A stretch of DNA of 17,122 bases from the NCBI GenBank assembly GCA_947630585.1, contig CANRIE010000087.1, forward strand, positions 1 to 17,122, in the 5' to 3' direction. This stretch comes from an uncultured Bacilli bacterium (GTDB lineage: Bacteria > Bacillota_I > Bacilli_A > RF39 > UBA660). The notes beneath the pieces were generated by a model. That model worked only from the letters and a program-made list of their open reading frames with translations. It had not been told where the DNA came from and ran no database searches. Below are positions 5,946 to 13,703 of the stretch, in pieces. The translations under genes and the position numbers were made by a program. Every line of letters begins with the position of its first letter. Position 1 is the first letter of the stretch.

Positions 5946-7206
5946 TTTAGATAATTTAGGACAAGAAGCATATTATGAAAAAATGAAAAATGGTTTACAA
6001 TTATGTCTTATTCCATATCCTGATAAAAATAATTATTATGTCATTTTAGGAACTAAGTATGGTTCTAATGATGTTAAATTTAAATGTAATCAAGAAGAAT
6101 ATGAAACTCCTTACGGAACAGCCCATTTTTTAGAACACAAAATATTTGCAAGTGAAGATAATATTGACCCATTTACTTATTTTGCTGAAAGTGGAGTTAA
6201 TGTTAATGCCTCAACTACTTATGATAACACAAGATACTATATTTGGGGTGTCAATGATTTTTATAAAAACTTAAATTATATGTTAGATTTCTTGTTTACT
6301 CCGTATTTTACAGATGAAAATGTTTTAAAAGAAAAAGGAATTATCAAAGAAGAAATTATGATGTATAATGATAGTCCTGAATGGGCTTTAGATGATGCCA
6401 TGCGTAAAAACTTATTTTACAACTTACCAGTTAAAGAAAAAATAGCTGGAGATGTATCTGACATCATGAAAATAACGAAAGAAGACTTATATAATGCTTA
6501 TAATGCGTTTTATAACCCTAGTAATATGTATCTTGTAATAGGTGGAAATATAGATATTAAAGAAATTGAAAAATTACTTAAAAAACATGAGAAATTAAAT
6601 ATGAAACGAGAAAAAGTTGAGGCTACAAGATATACTTATCAAGAGCCAGTTGAAGTAAAAGAAGAATATAAAGAATTAAGAATGAATATAAAAATTCCAA
6701 AAATTAGATTTAGTGTTAAAATTGATCGAAAAAGACATAAAGATTTTAGTGATATCGAACTTGATATGTATTTAGGAATTATTATTTCCTTCTTATTTGG
6801 GCCAACATCTAAATTTCGAGAAAGTGTAATACTTGAGGGGCTAACCAATGGATTGTATATTGAGAAAAATAGATTTTATGATTTTTCAACGCTTGAAATA
6901 ATTGCTGAAAGTGAACAACCTGATATTCTAGTTGAAGAAATAAAAGAAGTTTTAATGAATATTCAAATTACTAAAAAAGATTTAGAAAGAATTAAGAAAG
7001 TTTGGATTGCTAGTGAAATTAGAATGATTGATAGTGTTGAAACAACTGTTGAAAATGTTTATAGTGATTTAGTTATGTATTCTAATATTTATTTTAATAG
7101 AATTGATATTATTAAAGAAATGAATATGCGAAAACTTAATAAAATACTTAAAGATTTAGATTTAAGTAATCAAAGTTTAGTTATGATATTGCCAAAAGAT
7201 GAGTAA
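5932..7206 (+). CDS. yfmH: M16 zinc peptidase-like protein YfmH
   Basis: A 424-aa M16-family protein with the inverted zinc motif HFLEH at residues 65-69 and the third-ligand region KEEIMMYND (E140/E141). It also has FAESGVNVNASTTYDNTRYY, typical of the active subunit. The ATG at 5932 was chosen because AAGGTGAT lies four bases upstream; the longer GTG start at 5923 would sit inside that ribosome site. The gene overlaps yfmF by 14 bases, so the two are probably co-transcribed and translationally coupled and their products form a heterodimer. Relatives in Bacillus are associated with 5-aminopentanol modification of EF-P. No efp or other modification gene is in this window, so the link rests on orthology alone. 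Confidence 0.85.
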   Translation: MEKIDLDNLGQEAYYEKMKNGLQLCLIPYPDKNNYYVILGTKYGSNDVKFKCNQEEYETPYGTAHFLEHKIFASEDNIDPFTYFAESGVNVNASTTYDNTRYYIWGVNDFYKNLNYMLDFLFTPYFTDENVLKEKGIIKEEIMMYNDSPEWALDDAMRKNLFYNLPVKEKIAGDVSDIMKITKEDLYNAYNAFYNPSNMYLVIGGNIDIKEIEKLLKKHEKLNMKREKVEATRYTYQEPVEVKEEYKELRMNIKIPKIRFSVKIDRKRHKDFSDIELDMYLGIIISFLFGPTSKFRESVILEGLTNGLYIEKNRFYDFSTLEIIAESEQPDILVEEIKEVLMNIQITKKDLERIKKVWIASEIRMIDSVETTVENVYSDLVMYSNIYFNRIDIIKEMNMRKLNKILKDLDLSNQSLVMILPKDE

Positions 7207-7222
7207 ATGTCAAATAGGGATT

Positions 7223-7255
7223 TTTTTCTAAATTTCTATAGATTTTTTAGAAAAA
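7223..7255. other. 10-bp inverted repeat before the cadherin-like gene
   Basis: TTTTTCTAAA (7223-7232) and TTTAGAAAAA (7246-7255) are exact inverted repeats around a 13-nt spacer. An AT-only -10-like box (TATATT, 7262-7267, preceded by TATGG) follows directly. It could be a weak bidirectional terminator for yfmH or an operator-like site upstream of the next gene. Confidence 0.4.
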
Positions 7256-7289
7256 GTATGGTATATTAATAAAGAATAGAGGGTGTCTT

Positions 7290-8603
7290 ATGAAAAAAGT
7301 ATTAGTAATATTCTTGTTAATTCCTTTAATGATGATAAATGTTAAGGCTAGTGAATTAATGGGAATTATGATAGATGGGGTATCATTAGAAGGATTTGAT
7401 GCTAATAAAACAACTTATGATTTAAAGTATGAAGCATCACGGGAAAAAATCATGATTGGACTTATCTATGACGGACAAAAATATGATGTTGTAACAAGTG
7501 GAGCTAATAATTATTCTTTAAAATCAGGGTTAAACGTTTATACTATTACAGTTACTAGCAAAGAAGATAAAAATGATACTAAAACTTATACTTTAAATAT
7601 AACGAGAGAAGATACAAGAAGTAATGATAATACTTTAGCCAGTTTAACAGTTGCTGAAAAAACAGTTTTACTTGAAAAAGATAAAAATGATTATGAAGTA
7701 ATGGTTGATAATACTTTAAAAAGTGTTTCTATAACTGCAACTTTAGCAAACGAGAAAGCGAGTTTCATTCAAGGATATGGAGAGAGAATTGGAAATAACC
7801 AAGTTACCTTAAGTAATTCTGAAAAAACCGAAGTTGAAATAAAAGTAAAAGCCGAGAATGAAGAAATTAGAACTTATAAAATTACCATTATTAAGTCTAA
7901 TTATAAAAACAATGATGCAACTTTAAAAGATATAAAGATAAAGGAAAAAAATTTCAATTTTAATCCTAATACTTTAGAATATAATCTTGAAGTTGCAAAC
8001 GAGATTGATAAATTAACAATTGAAGCAATTCCAACGGACTCGAAAGCTAAAGTTGAATATAAAGATGTTGTAGATTTAAAAGAAGGAAAAAATGAAATTA
8101 CAATAGAAGTAACAGCAGAAGATGGAACTATAAAAACTTATAAATTAAATGTTGTTAGAAAAACGGAAGAAAGTTTAGTTAATAATATTGTAATTGAAGG
8201 CGTTGATTTTATATTTGAAAGTAATACTTATGAATATGAAATTGAAACAATTCTTGATAAACTTAATTTTATAGTTACTTTAAATAGTAAGAGTGCAACT
8301 TATGATATTCTTAACAATGATAATTTAAGTGATTCATCAATTGTAAGAATTGTAGTTACAGATAATGATAAAGAAGAAACTTATGAATTTAAAGTTAAAA
8401 GACCTAAAGAGGTTGTTGCTGATGAATTACCAGATAATAATAACAATGCTAATAACAATAACTTAGATAATGCTGCAACTAGTGTTGGAAATAGTTTCTT
8501 AAGTAAATATGAAATGTATATTGGACTTATTACTTTTGGAGTTGGATTGTTATCATTATTACTTGTAATTTTACTAAAACCTAAAGATAGTCAAATTATG
8601 TAA
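7290..8603 (+). CDS. Cell-surface protein with cadherin-like beta-sandwich domains
   Basis: A 437-aa protein with a signal peptide (KKVLVIFLLIPLMMINVKA), about four consecutive beta-sandwich units of roughly 75-95 residues, an Asn-rich linker (DNNNNANNNN) and a C-terminal transmembrane segment (YIGLITFGVGLLSLLLVILL) with a short basic tail. The repeats carry the signature of the bacterial cadherin-like beta-sandwich family (PF12733): D-x-T-L-x-x-L starts, F-x-x-x-T-x-x-Y in the middle (FDANKTTYDL, FNPNTLEYNL) and TYKLNVVRK-type ends. It is probably anchored in the membrane with the domains outside, as a structural or adhesive protein. GGGTGT precedes the ATG. It stands between yfmH and tdk with no obvious functional link. 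The domain family is confident; the role is unknown. Confidence 0.8.
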   Translation: MKKVLVIFLLIPLMMINVKASELMGIMIDGVSLEGFDANKTTYDLKYEASREKIMIGLIYDGQKYDVVTSGANNYSLKSGLNVYTITVTSKEDKNDTKTYTLNITREDTRSNDNTLASLTVAEKTVLLEKDKNDYEVMVDNTLKSVSITATLANEKASFIQGYGERIGNNQVTLSNSEKTEVEIKVKAENEEIRTYKITIIKSNYKNNDATLKDIKIKEKNFNFNPNTLEYNLEVANEIDKLTIEAIPTDSKAKVEYKDVVDLKEGKNEITIEVTAEDGTIKTYKLNVVRKTEESLVNNIVIEGVDFIFESNTYEYEIETILDKLNFIVTLNSKSATYDILNNDNLSDSSIVRIVVTDNDKEETYEFKVKRPKEVVADELPDNNNNANNNNLDNAATSVGNSFLSKYEMYIGLITFGVGLLSLLLVILLKPKDSQIM

Positions 8604-8620
8604 AAATGATTGTATTTAAA

Positions 8621-8641
8621 TATAACTTTTGTTATTCTTTT
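8621..8641 (+). terminator. Weak terminator-like hairpin after the cadherin-like gene
   Basis: ATAAC and GTTAT form a 5-bp stem around a TTTT loop, followed by TCTTTTT. The stem is short and AT-rich, so termination would be partial and tdk may receive readthrough. A weak promoter-like TTGTAT (8610-8615), 17 nt, TATTCT (8633-8638) overlaps it. Confidence 0.3.
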
Positions 8642-8655
8642 TATAGGTGATAGAA

Positions 8656-9261
8656 ATGGCAAAGTTATATTTTTTTTATGGAGCAATGAATTCAGGGAAG
8701 ACAACCCGAATTTTACAATGCGAATATAATTATACAGAACAAGGAATGCGTGCAGTTATTATGAAACCAAGCATTGATACTAAGGGAGACGAGAAAATTG
8801 TATCAAGAATTGGTTCTACTAAAAAAGTTGATTACTTAATTAAAAATGATGAAAATATCTTTGATTTAATTGTTAGTGAATATAATCATGTTGATTTAAT
8901 TTTAGTTGATGAAGCTCAGTTTTTAACGGTTAGACAAGTTAATCAATTAATGGATATTGTAATTGATTTAGATATACCAGTTATGTGTTATGGCTTAAGA
9001 ACGGATTTTAGAGGAAAAGGATTTCCGGGAAGCACGAGATTACTTGAAATTGCTCATGAATTAACGGAAATTAAAACTATTTGTGAATGTGGAAAAAAAG
9101 CAATGTTTAATGTTCGGTTAATTGACGGGAAAGTTGCAACGGAAGGTGAGAGTGTTGCTATTGATGGAGTGGGGAAAGTAAGTTACACAGTTGCTTGTAG
9201 TAAGTGTTTTAGAATGAAAACTAAAAGAAAATTTGATTATGGAGAGATTAAATACGAATAA
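8656..9261 (+). CDS. tdk: Thymidine kinase
   Basis: A 201-aa type II (TK1-like) thymidine kinase, which phosphorylates thymidine to dTMP with ATP in the salvage pathway. Walker A is GAMNSGKT at residues 9-16 and the Walker B region is ILVDEAQFL with D85-E86. The structural zinc site is seen as C143, C145, C181 and C184 (CECGKK and ACSKC). The C-terminal part has the substrate lasso region before the second cysteine pair. The start at ATG 8656 follows AGGTGAT by four bases; a GTG at 8647 within that ribosome site is rejected. Length and all key residues are as expected for a functional enzyme. It is followed by a convergent minus-strand gene with a shared terminator hairpin. Confidence 0.95.
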   Translation: MAKLYFFYGAMNSGKTTRILQCEYNYTEQGMRAVIMKPSIDTKGDEKIVSRIGSTKKVDYLIKNDENIFDLIVSEYNHVDLILVDEAQFLTVRQVNQLMDIVIDLDIPVMCYGLRTDFRGKGFPGSTRLLEIAHELTEIKTICECGKKAMFNVRLIDGKVATEGESVAIDGVGKVSYTVACSKCFRMKTKRKFDYGEIKYE

Positions 9262-9263
9262 AA

Positions 9264-9287
9264 AAAGATTCTTTTAAAAAAATCTTT
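9264..9287. terminator. Bidirectional terminator between convergent genes
   Basis: AAAGATTCTTTT (9264-9275) and AAAAAAATCTTT (9276-9287) are inverted arms with one mismatch, lying right after the tdk stop. They overlap the last bases of the minus-strand gene. T-rich tracts occur on both strands, so the element can serve both transcripts. Confidence 0.6.
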
Positions 9288-9843
9288 AATGTTTCTTAAT
9301 TAAATATAATTCTTTATTATTAATAGTATCTTTTAACATATCATATTTAGAATTAGAATTTTCATTAATTACTTCTAATAAACGTTTAAATAATAATAGT
9401 TTATGTTTATAATCTTCTAAATATTTATCAAGAACTAATCCATAATATCTGTCTTTAATAGGATAAAGAAAAGAATTTAAAATTTGAATTAAATCTTCAT
9501 TAGTTGTAAAACCATTTGTAATAACTGCATTAAAATCAAAGATATTAGGATAATTATAACACTCGTTATTACTATTTGAAAAGTAGTTATTAGCAGCAAT
9601 GGTTTCTGAAACTATAATTCCCTTTGGAGTTAAAGTACCATTAGCTCCCTTAATATCATATTTAACTAAATCTTGATATGAAACTTTATCTGATAATAAA
9701 AACTCAGGATATAAAACTAAATATTTAGAAATAGAATTAGGAACACTTTGAACTAATTCTAAAATATTCTTATAATTATGAGGATTAAATCCATTTGCTA
9801 TTAAATAATCTAATAATAATTTTGCATTATCTTGATTTTCCAT
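9286..9843 (-). CDS. Hypothetical protein, 185 aa
   Basis: Not recognised. The product is soluble-looking, with no signal peptide or membrane segment. It is rich in Leu, Asn and Lys and largely helical in character at both ends, for example the NAKLLLDYLIANGF start and the DKYLEDYKHKLLLFKRLLEVI region. A central part contains GTLTPKGIIVSETI and an Asn-rich stretch. No catalytic motif is evident. The gene has a good ribosome site (AAGGAGG at 9848-9854 on the complement) and its own promoter, so it is expected to be a real gene. Its minus-strand neighbour is the spore gene sspI, but a strong terminator separates them and co-regulation is not shown. Confidence 0.7.
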   Translation of the reverse strand: MENQDNAKLLLDYLIANGFNPHNYKNILELVQSVPNSISKYLVLYPEFLLSDKVSYQDLVKYDIKGANGTLTPKGIIVSETIAANNYFSNSNNECYNYPNIFDFNAVITNGFTTNEDLIQILNSFLYPIKDRYYGLVLDKYLEDYKHKLLLFKRLLEVINENSNSKYDMLKDTINNKELYLIKKH

Positions 9844-9865
9844 ATTGCCTCCTTCTGAGGTTGTT

Positions 9866-9895
9866 ATTATATAATAAGTTTTATAAAAAAGTCAA
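9866..9895 (-). promoter_or_regulatory. Sigma-A-type promoter of the 185-aa gene
   Basis: On the complement, TTGACT (9895-9890), an 18-nt spacer and TATAAT (9871-9866) precede the start of the minus-strand gene by about 22 bp. The -35 box is nearly consensus and the -10 box is perfect. Confidence 0.75.
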
Positions 9896-9897
9896 AT

Positions 9898-9923
9898 AAA
9901 AAAAACTATTTGTTAGTTTTTTT
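9898..9923 (-). terminator. Intrinsic terminator of sspI
   Basis: AAAAAACTA (9900-9908) and TAGTTTTTT (9914-9922) form a perfect 9-bp stem with a 5-nt loop. On the minus strand a run of eight T follows (9905-9898). The sspI stop codon TAG (9908-9906) is part of the stem. Confidence 0.75.
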
Positions 9924-10133
9924 ACTATGGAAACGTTTTTTTAAAGTTTCTAAGATTTTATCTTTTTCTTCTTTATTTGCATCTTGCCAAATTATTTCAA
10001 AGAAAACTCCCATTCCAGGAAGGGTTACTTCGTCTCCTTCTTCGATACTTTCTTCAATTGCTCTTTTGATGGTATCACAGTCATCATCTTTAAAATTATT
10101 AATTATATAATCACGTATTTTTATATCATCCAT
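9906..10133 (-). CDS. sspI: Small acid-soluble spore protein SspI
   Basis: A 75-aa protein matching the SspI family (SASP_I, PF14098) along its whole length. It has IRDYIINN at the start, IEESIEEGDE in the middle and the diagnostic LPGMGVFFEIIWQ followed by KILETLKKR. B. subtilis SspI is about 71 residues and has the same LPGxGVxFExIWQ core. It is a minor small acid-soluble protein made in the forespore under sigma-G. Presence here implies endospore formation or a recent history of it. GAAAGGAT lies about six bases before the ATG. Upstream, CATAATA (a -10 of sigma-F/G type) lies 17 bases after an ACATA element, compatible with a sporulation promoter. It is the only gene in the window ending in TAG. 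Confidence 0.9.
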   Translation of the reverse strand: MDDIKIRDYIINNFKDDDCDTIKRAIEESIEEGDEVTLPGMGVFFEIIWQDANKEEKDKILETLKKRFHSKKTNK

Positions 10134-10145
10134 ATTTTTATCCTT

Positions 10146-10183
10146 TCACATATATTATGTAACAATTTACATATTTTATGTAA
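10146..10183. promoter_or_regulatory. Two tandem 17-bp palindromes upstream of sspI
   Basis: TCACATATATTATGTAA (10146-10162) and TTACATATTTTATGTAA (10167-10183) share the dyad TTACATA-N3-TATGTAA. Their centres are 21 bp apart, close to two helical turns. On the minus strand the downstream one contains CATAATA, and the upstream one contains ACATA at a 17-bp distance, so they could be the -10 and -35 of a sigma-F/G promoter. A regulator binding two sites is the alternative. Confidence 0.6.
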
Positions 10184-10210
10184 AGTTTTTTGAAAATAAT
10201 CTAAATAATG

Positions 10211-10239
10211 TTTACAAAAGTAGTTGTATTAACTATAAT
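10211..10239 (+). promoter_or_regulatory. Sigma-A-type promoter of the rsmH-ftsL-pbp operon
   Basis: TTTACA (10211-10216), a 17-nt spacer and TATAAT (10234-10239) form a near-perfect promoter. It gives a 5' leader of roughly 55 nt containing the hairpin TGAAGTT (10246-10252) / AACTTCA (10268-10274). Confidence 0.85.
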
Positions 10240-10301
10240 AATAAGTGAAGTTTAAGATATTCGTGTTAACTTCAATATTAAAATAAAATTAGGAGGTTTA
10301 A

Positions 10302-11225
10302 ATGCATTATAGTGTTATGAAGGAAGAGGCAATTAAGGCTCTTAATTTAAAAGATGATGGAACTTATGTTGATGCAACTTTAGGGTATGCAGGTCATAGT
10401 GAAGAAATTTTAAAGAAAATAAAAAGGGGTTTTCTATTCGCCTTTGACCAAGATATTCAAGCTATTAATTATAGTTTGGAAAAACTTAAGAAAGTAGGCT
10501 CTAACTTTGAAATTATTAAAAGCAATTTTTTATATATGAAAGAAGAGTTAGAAAGCCGGGGGGTTTTAAAGGTTGATGGAATTTTATTTGATTTAGGAGT
10601 TTCGTCTCCTCAACTTGATGAAGCAGGTCGAGGTTTTAGTTATCACAAGGATGCTAAACTTGATATGCGTATGGATTTAGATAGTAATTTTAGTGCTTAT
10701 GATGTTGTTAATACTTATAGTGAAAAAGATTTAGCAAGAATAATATTCACGTATGGAGAAGAGAAGTATGCAAGAGAAATTGCTAGGAATATTGTTGCTG
10801 CAAGAACGTATGCACCAATCACAACTACTTTAGAATTAGTTGATATAATAAGGCACAGTATGCCAATTAAAAAAGTAATTGAAAAAAATCCAGCTAGAAA
10901 AACATTTCAAGCTATTCGAATTGAAGTAAATCATGAAATTGAAATTTTAGAGGAAAGTTTAAAAAAAGCTCTTTCCATTTTAGATATAAATGGAAAGATG
11001 GCTGTTATAACGTTTCATTCGCTTGAAGATAGAATTGTAAAAAATGTTTTTAAAGAATTAACAGAAGTTGATAGTTTAGTTAAAGGTTTACCGGAGATAC
11101 CTCTTGAATATCAACCTAAATTTAGGTTAGTTAGCCAAAAAGTAATAACTCCAAGTGAAACTGAATTAGAAGAAAATAAAAGAAGTAGATCAAGTAAGTT
11201 AAGGGTTATAGAAAGGATAAGATAA
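10302..11225 (+). CDS. rsmH: 16S rRNA (cytosine-1402-N4)-methyltransferase RsmH
   Basis: A 307-aa enzyme that methylates N4 of C1402 in the 16S rRNA P-site region using S-adenosylmethionine; formerly MraW. The SAM motif is DATLGYAGHS at residues 24-33, followed by LFDLGVSSPQLDEAGRGFSY, LDMRMD, RKTFQAIRIEVNHEI and ITFHSLEDRIVK, all family signatures in order. AGGAGG five bases before the ATG fixes the start. It opens the local dcw block: ftsL begins one base after its stop. mraZ, normally directly upstream, is missing here; sspI lies there on the other strand. Length and motifs are normal, so it should be functional. Confidence 0.95.
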   Translation: MHYSVMKEEAIKALNLKDDGTYVDATLGYAGHSEEILKKIKRGFLFAFDQDIQAINYSLEKLKKVGSNFEIIKSNFLYMKEELESRGVLKVDGILFDLGVSSPQLDEAGRGFSYHKDAKLDMRMDLDSNFSAYDVVNTYSEKDLARIIFTYGEEKYAREIARNIVAARTYAPITTTLELVDIIRHSMPIKKVIEKNPARKTFQAIRIEVNHEIEILEESLKKALSILDINGKMAVITFHSLEDRIVKNVFKELTEVDSLVKGLPEIPLEYQPKFRLVSQKVITPSETELEENKRSRSSKLRVIERIR

Positions 11226-11226
11226 T

Positions 11227-11517
11227 ATGGCTAAAAAGAAAAGAAAAAGTAAATGCTCAAAACTTGAAAAATTATTATATGTAATTGCTTTAGTTTTAGT
11301 TTTAGCATCTCCACTTATCATTGTTTTTGGAAAATCAACTTTATCAAAAGTTAATTATGAAGTTGAAAAAATTAAAAAAGAAATAAGTGAACAAGAAAAA
11401 CAAAATGAAAGTTTAAAAATGAAAATAAATGAGTTAGCAAGTTTAGAAAATATCCAAAAAGTAATTAAAGATGAAGGGTTAATATTTAATAATGATAATA
11501 TAAAAAATATTGAATAA
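11227..11517 (+). CDS. ftsL: Cell division protein FtsL-like
   Basis: A 96-aa bitopic membrane protein with a very basic cytoplasmic start (AKKKRKSKCSKLEK), one transmembrane helix (LLYVIALVLVLASPLIIVFG, about residues 17-36) and a coiled-coil extracytoplasmic part (YEVEKIKKEISEQEKQNESL). This is the architecture of FtsL, the divisome scaffold that partners DivIC/FtsB and the class B PBP. FtsL is poorly conserved in sequence. The assignment rests on architecture and on position between rsmH (1-bp gap) and the division PBP (24-bp gap), the usual dcw order. AAAGGATAAGATAAT precedes the ATG. Confidence 0.85.
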   Translation: MAKKKRKSKCSKLEKLLYVIALVLVLASPLIIVFGKSTLSKVNYEVEKIKKEISEQEKQNESLKMKINELASLENIQKVIKDEGLIFNNDNIKNIE

Positions 11518-11541
11518 TTTAATAAAACTTAAGGAGGGACT

Positions 11542-13662
11542 ATGAAAAAAGATGGTAAAGTTAAAGTAAGTAATCTAATTTTAATAGTTGCTCTTTTTTT
11601 GTTTATAGTTATAATTGTAAGAGTTTCTTATATTGCTTTATCAGATACAGTTGATAATATTAATATTCAAGAGTTAGCAAGTAAAAGAACAACTAAGACA
11701 ACGATTTTAAAAGCTAATCGGGGAACTATATTTGATAATTCTAATAATATTTTAGCTCAAGATGTATCAAGTTATACATTGATTGCTTATTTAGATCCTA
11801 AAAGGACAACCAATGAAAAAGAACCTAAACATGTTGTTGATAAAGAAAATACAGCTTTAGTTTTAGCTAAGTTATTAGATATGGATTATGAAGTAGTTTT
11901 AGGTTATTTAAAGAAAGAAAATGTTTATCAAACGGAGTTTGGAGTTAAGGGACGAGGATTAACAGAACTTGAAAAAGATACCATTAAAGCTGCTAATTTA
12001 CCAGGAATTGATTTTATTGAAACCACGAAGAGATATTATCCATATGGAGAATTTTTATCATATTTAATTGGCTATGCTAAAGAAGATGATGATGGAAATA
12101 TGAAGGGTGAGATGGGAATTGAGAAAGCCTATAATGAAGAGTTAACTGGGGTTAACGGGAAAACAGTTTATCAAAAGGATTTACGGGGCTATAAAATTGC
12201 AGGAACTAAAGAGGTTACAGAGCCTGAACGAGATGGCTCAGACATTTATTTAACAATTGATAGTAATGTGCAATTCTTTGTTGAAGAAGCAATTAATAAA
12301 GCAACCGACGAATACCAATTAGATGAATTAGATATTATTGTTGCTAATGCTAAAACTGGTGAGATTTTAGGATACGGTAGTAATCCTAGTTTTGATCCTA
12401 ATATTAGAGATATTAAAAATTATTTAGATCCTAATAGTAGTGTTGCTTTTGAGCCTGGTAGTACGATGAAAGTATATACTTATATGGCGGCTTTAGAAGC
12501 TGGCGTTTATAAAGGAAGTGATGGTTTCCAATCAGGCTCTTATACAACTAAAGATAAAACGGTTATTAGGGACTGGAAACGGGCTGGTTGGGGTTGGATT
12601 ACATTCGACCAAGGTTTCAAATATTCAAGTAACACCGGAGTTGTTAATTTAATGGCTAGATATTTAGATGCTAATACTTTAAAAGAATATTTTAAAAAAT
12701 TAGGTTTTGGGACAAAAGTTGGATTAGGACTTCCTAATGAAGCAAATGGAAAAATTGCTTTCCAATATGAAACTGAGGTTTTTAATGCAGCGTTTGGTCA
12801 AGGTATTATGACAACTCCTATTCAACATATTAAAGCCTTAACAGCCCTTGCTAATGATGGTGAGTTACTAGAGCCTTATATTGTTAAAAAAGTGGTTGAT
12901 AGTGATGGCAAAGTAACTGAAAATAAACGAACGAGTTTAGGGAAAGTTGCAAGTAGCAAGACAGTTGAATATATTAAAAACTTAATGTTACACACTGTAA
13001 GTGATAGTGATGCAACCGGATATCCTTATTATATTGAGGGGTTTGATATAATTGGAAAAACCGGAACAGCTCAGATTGCAAGTACGAATGGGAAAGGGTA
13101 TTTGACGGGGGACGCTGACATCAATCGGAGTGTATCCATTTTATTTCCAAAAGATGACCCTGAAATTATTATCTATGCTGTTGCTAAGAGGTCCCCGTCA
13201 GCCGATCCCCTTACTAATTCCGTTCGAGATATTATTCAAAATGTTGCAAAGTACTATAATATCTATAGTTCAAATACTAGTAGTAATGATAAAATTATTA
13301 AAATTGAAAGTTACTTAAATCGTAGTCTTGAAACTGCTAAAGCAGATTTAAATAAAGTTGGTATTACCCCAGTTATTATAGGGGATGGAAATATTGTAAC
13401 TAATCAATATCCAATAAATTCAAAAGTTACTAAAGAAAGTAAAGTATTTTTAGTCACTAATGGTTCTAATATTCTAATGCCAGATTTAAAAGGTTACTCT
13501 AAAAATGATTTAGAAGTTTTATTTAAATATTTAAAAATACCTTATGTAATAAAAGGTAATGGTTATTTAATAAGTCAAAGTATTGAACCAGGTCAAGCTA
13601 TTACTGAAAATATGGAAATTGAAGTTACTTTAGCTAGTAAATTAAAAAAAGAAGAAGAATAA
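11542..13662 (+). CDS. Class B penicillin-binding protein with PASTA domains (PBP2B/SpoVD type)
   Basis: A 706-aa transpeptidase that cross-links septal peptidoglycan. It has an N-terminal membrane anchor (NLILIVALFLFIVIIVRVSY), a dimerisation/pedestal region beginning with ANRGTIFDNSNNILA, and a transpeptidase domain with all three motifs: S307-T-M-K310, S362-S-N364 and K506-T-G-T509. Two PASTA-like repeats follow near the C-terminus (about 590-645 and 646-703). PASTA domains and the position after ftsL mark the division-type PBP2B or the sporulation paralogue SpoVD. The sequence alone does not separate these two, so no gene symbol is given. AAGGAGG precedes the ATG. mraY and murD, which normally follow, are absent and an unrelated envelope gene comes next. 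Confidence 0.92.
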   Translation: MKKDGKVKVSNLILIVALFLFIVIIVRVSYIALSDTVDNINIQELASKRTTKTTILKANRGTIFDNSNNILAQDVSSYTLIAYLDPKRTTNEKEPKHVVDKENTALVLAKLLDMDYEVVLGYLKKENVYQTEFGVKGRGLTELEKDTIKAANLPGIDFIETTKRYYPYGEFLSYLIGYAKEDDDGNMKGEMGIEKAYNEELTGVNGKTVYQKDLRGYKIAGTKEVTEPERDGSDIYLTIDSNVQFFVEEAINKATDEYQLDELDIIVANAKTGEILGYGSNPSFDPNIRDIKNYLDPNSSVAFEPGSTMKVYTYMAALEAGVYKGSDGFQSGSYTTKDKTVIRDWKRAGWGWITFDQGFKYSSNTGVVNLMARYLDANTLKEYFKKLGFGTKVGLGLPNEANGKIAFQYETEVFNAAFGQGIMTTPIQHIKALTALANDGELLEPYIVKKVVDSDGKVTENKRTSLGKVASSKTVEYIKNLMLHTVSDSDATGYPYYIEGFDIIGKTGTAQIASTNGKGYLTGDADINRSVSILFPKDDPEIIIYAVAKRSPSADPLTNSVRDIIQNVAKYYNIYSSNTSSNDKIIKIESYLNRSLETAKADLNKVGITPVIIGDGNIVTNQYPINSKVTKESKVFLVTNGSNILMPDLKGYSKNDLEVLFKYLKIPYVIKGNGYLISQSIEPGQAITENMEIEVTLASKLKKEEE

Positions 13663-13703
13663 CATTACAGATAATTTACAAGGGAAAGATAATTAGAGGG
13701 TGT

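Noticed and set aside
6639..6848. A 69-codon minus-strand ORF within yfmH
   Set aside because: Antisense to a conserved M16 protein and without start signals.
9910..10193. Two plus-strand ORFs of 66 and 69 codons
   Set aside because: Both are antisense to sspI, whose protein matches its family over the full length.
13130..13318. A 62-codon plus-strand ORF within the PBP gene
   Set aside because: Out-of-frame shadow inside the transpeptidase domain, without a ribosome site.
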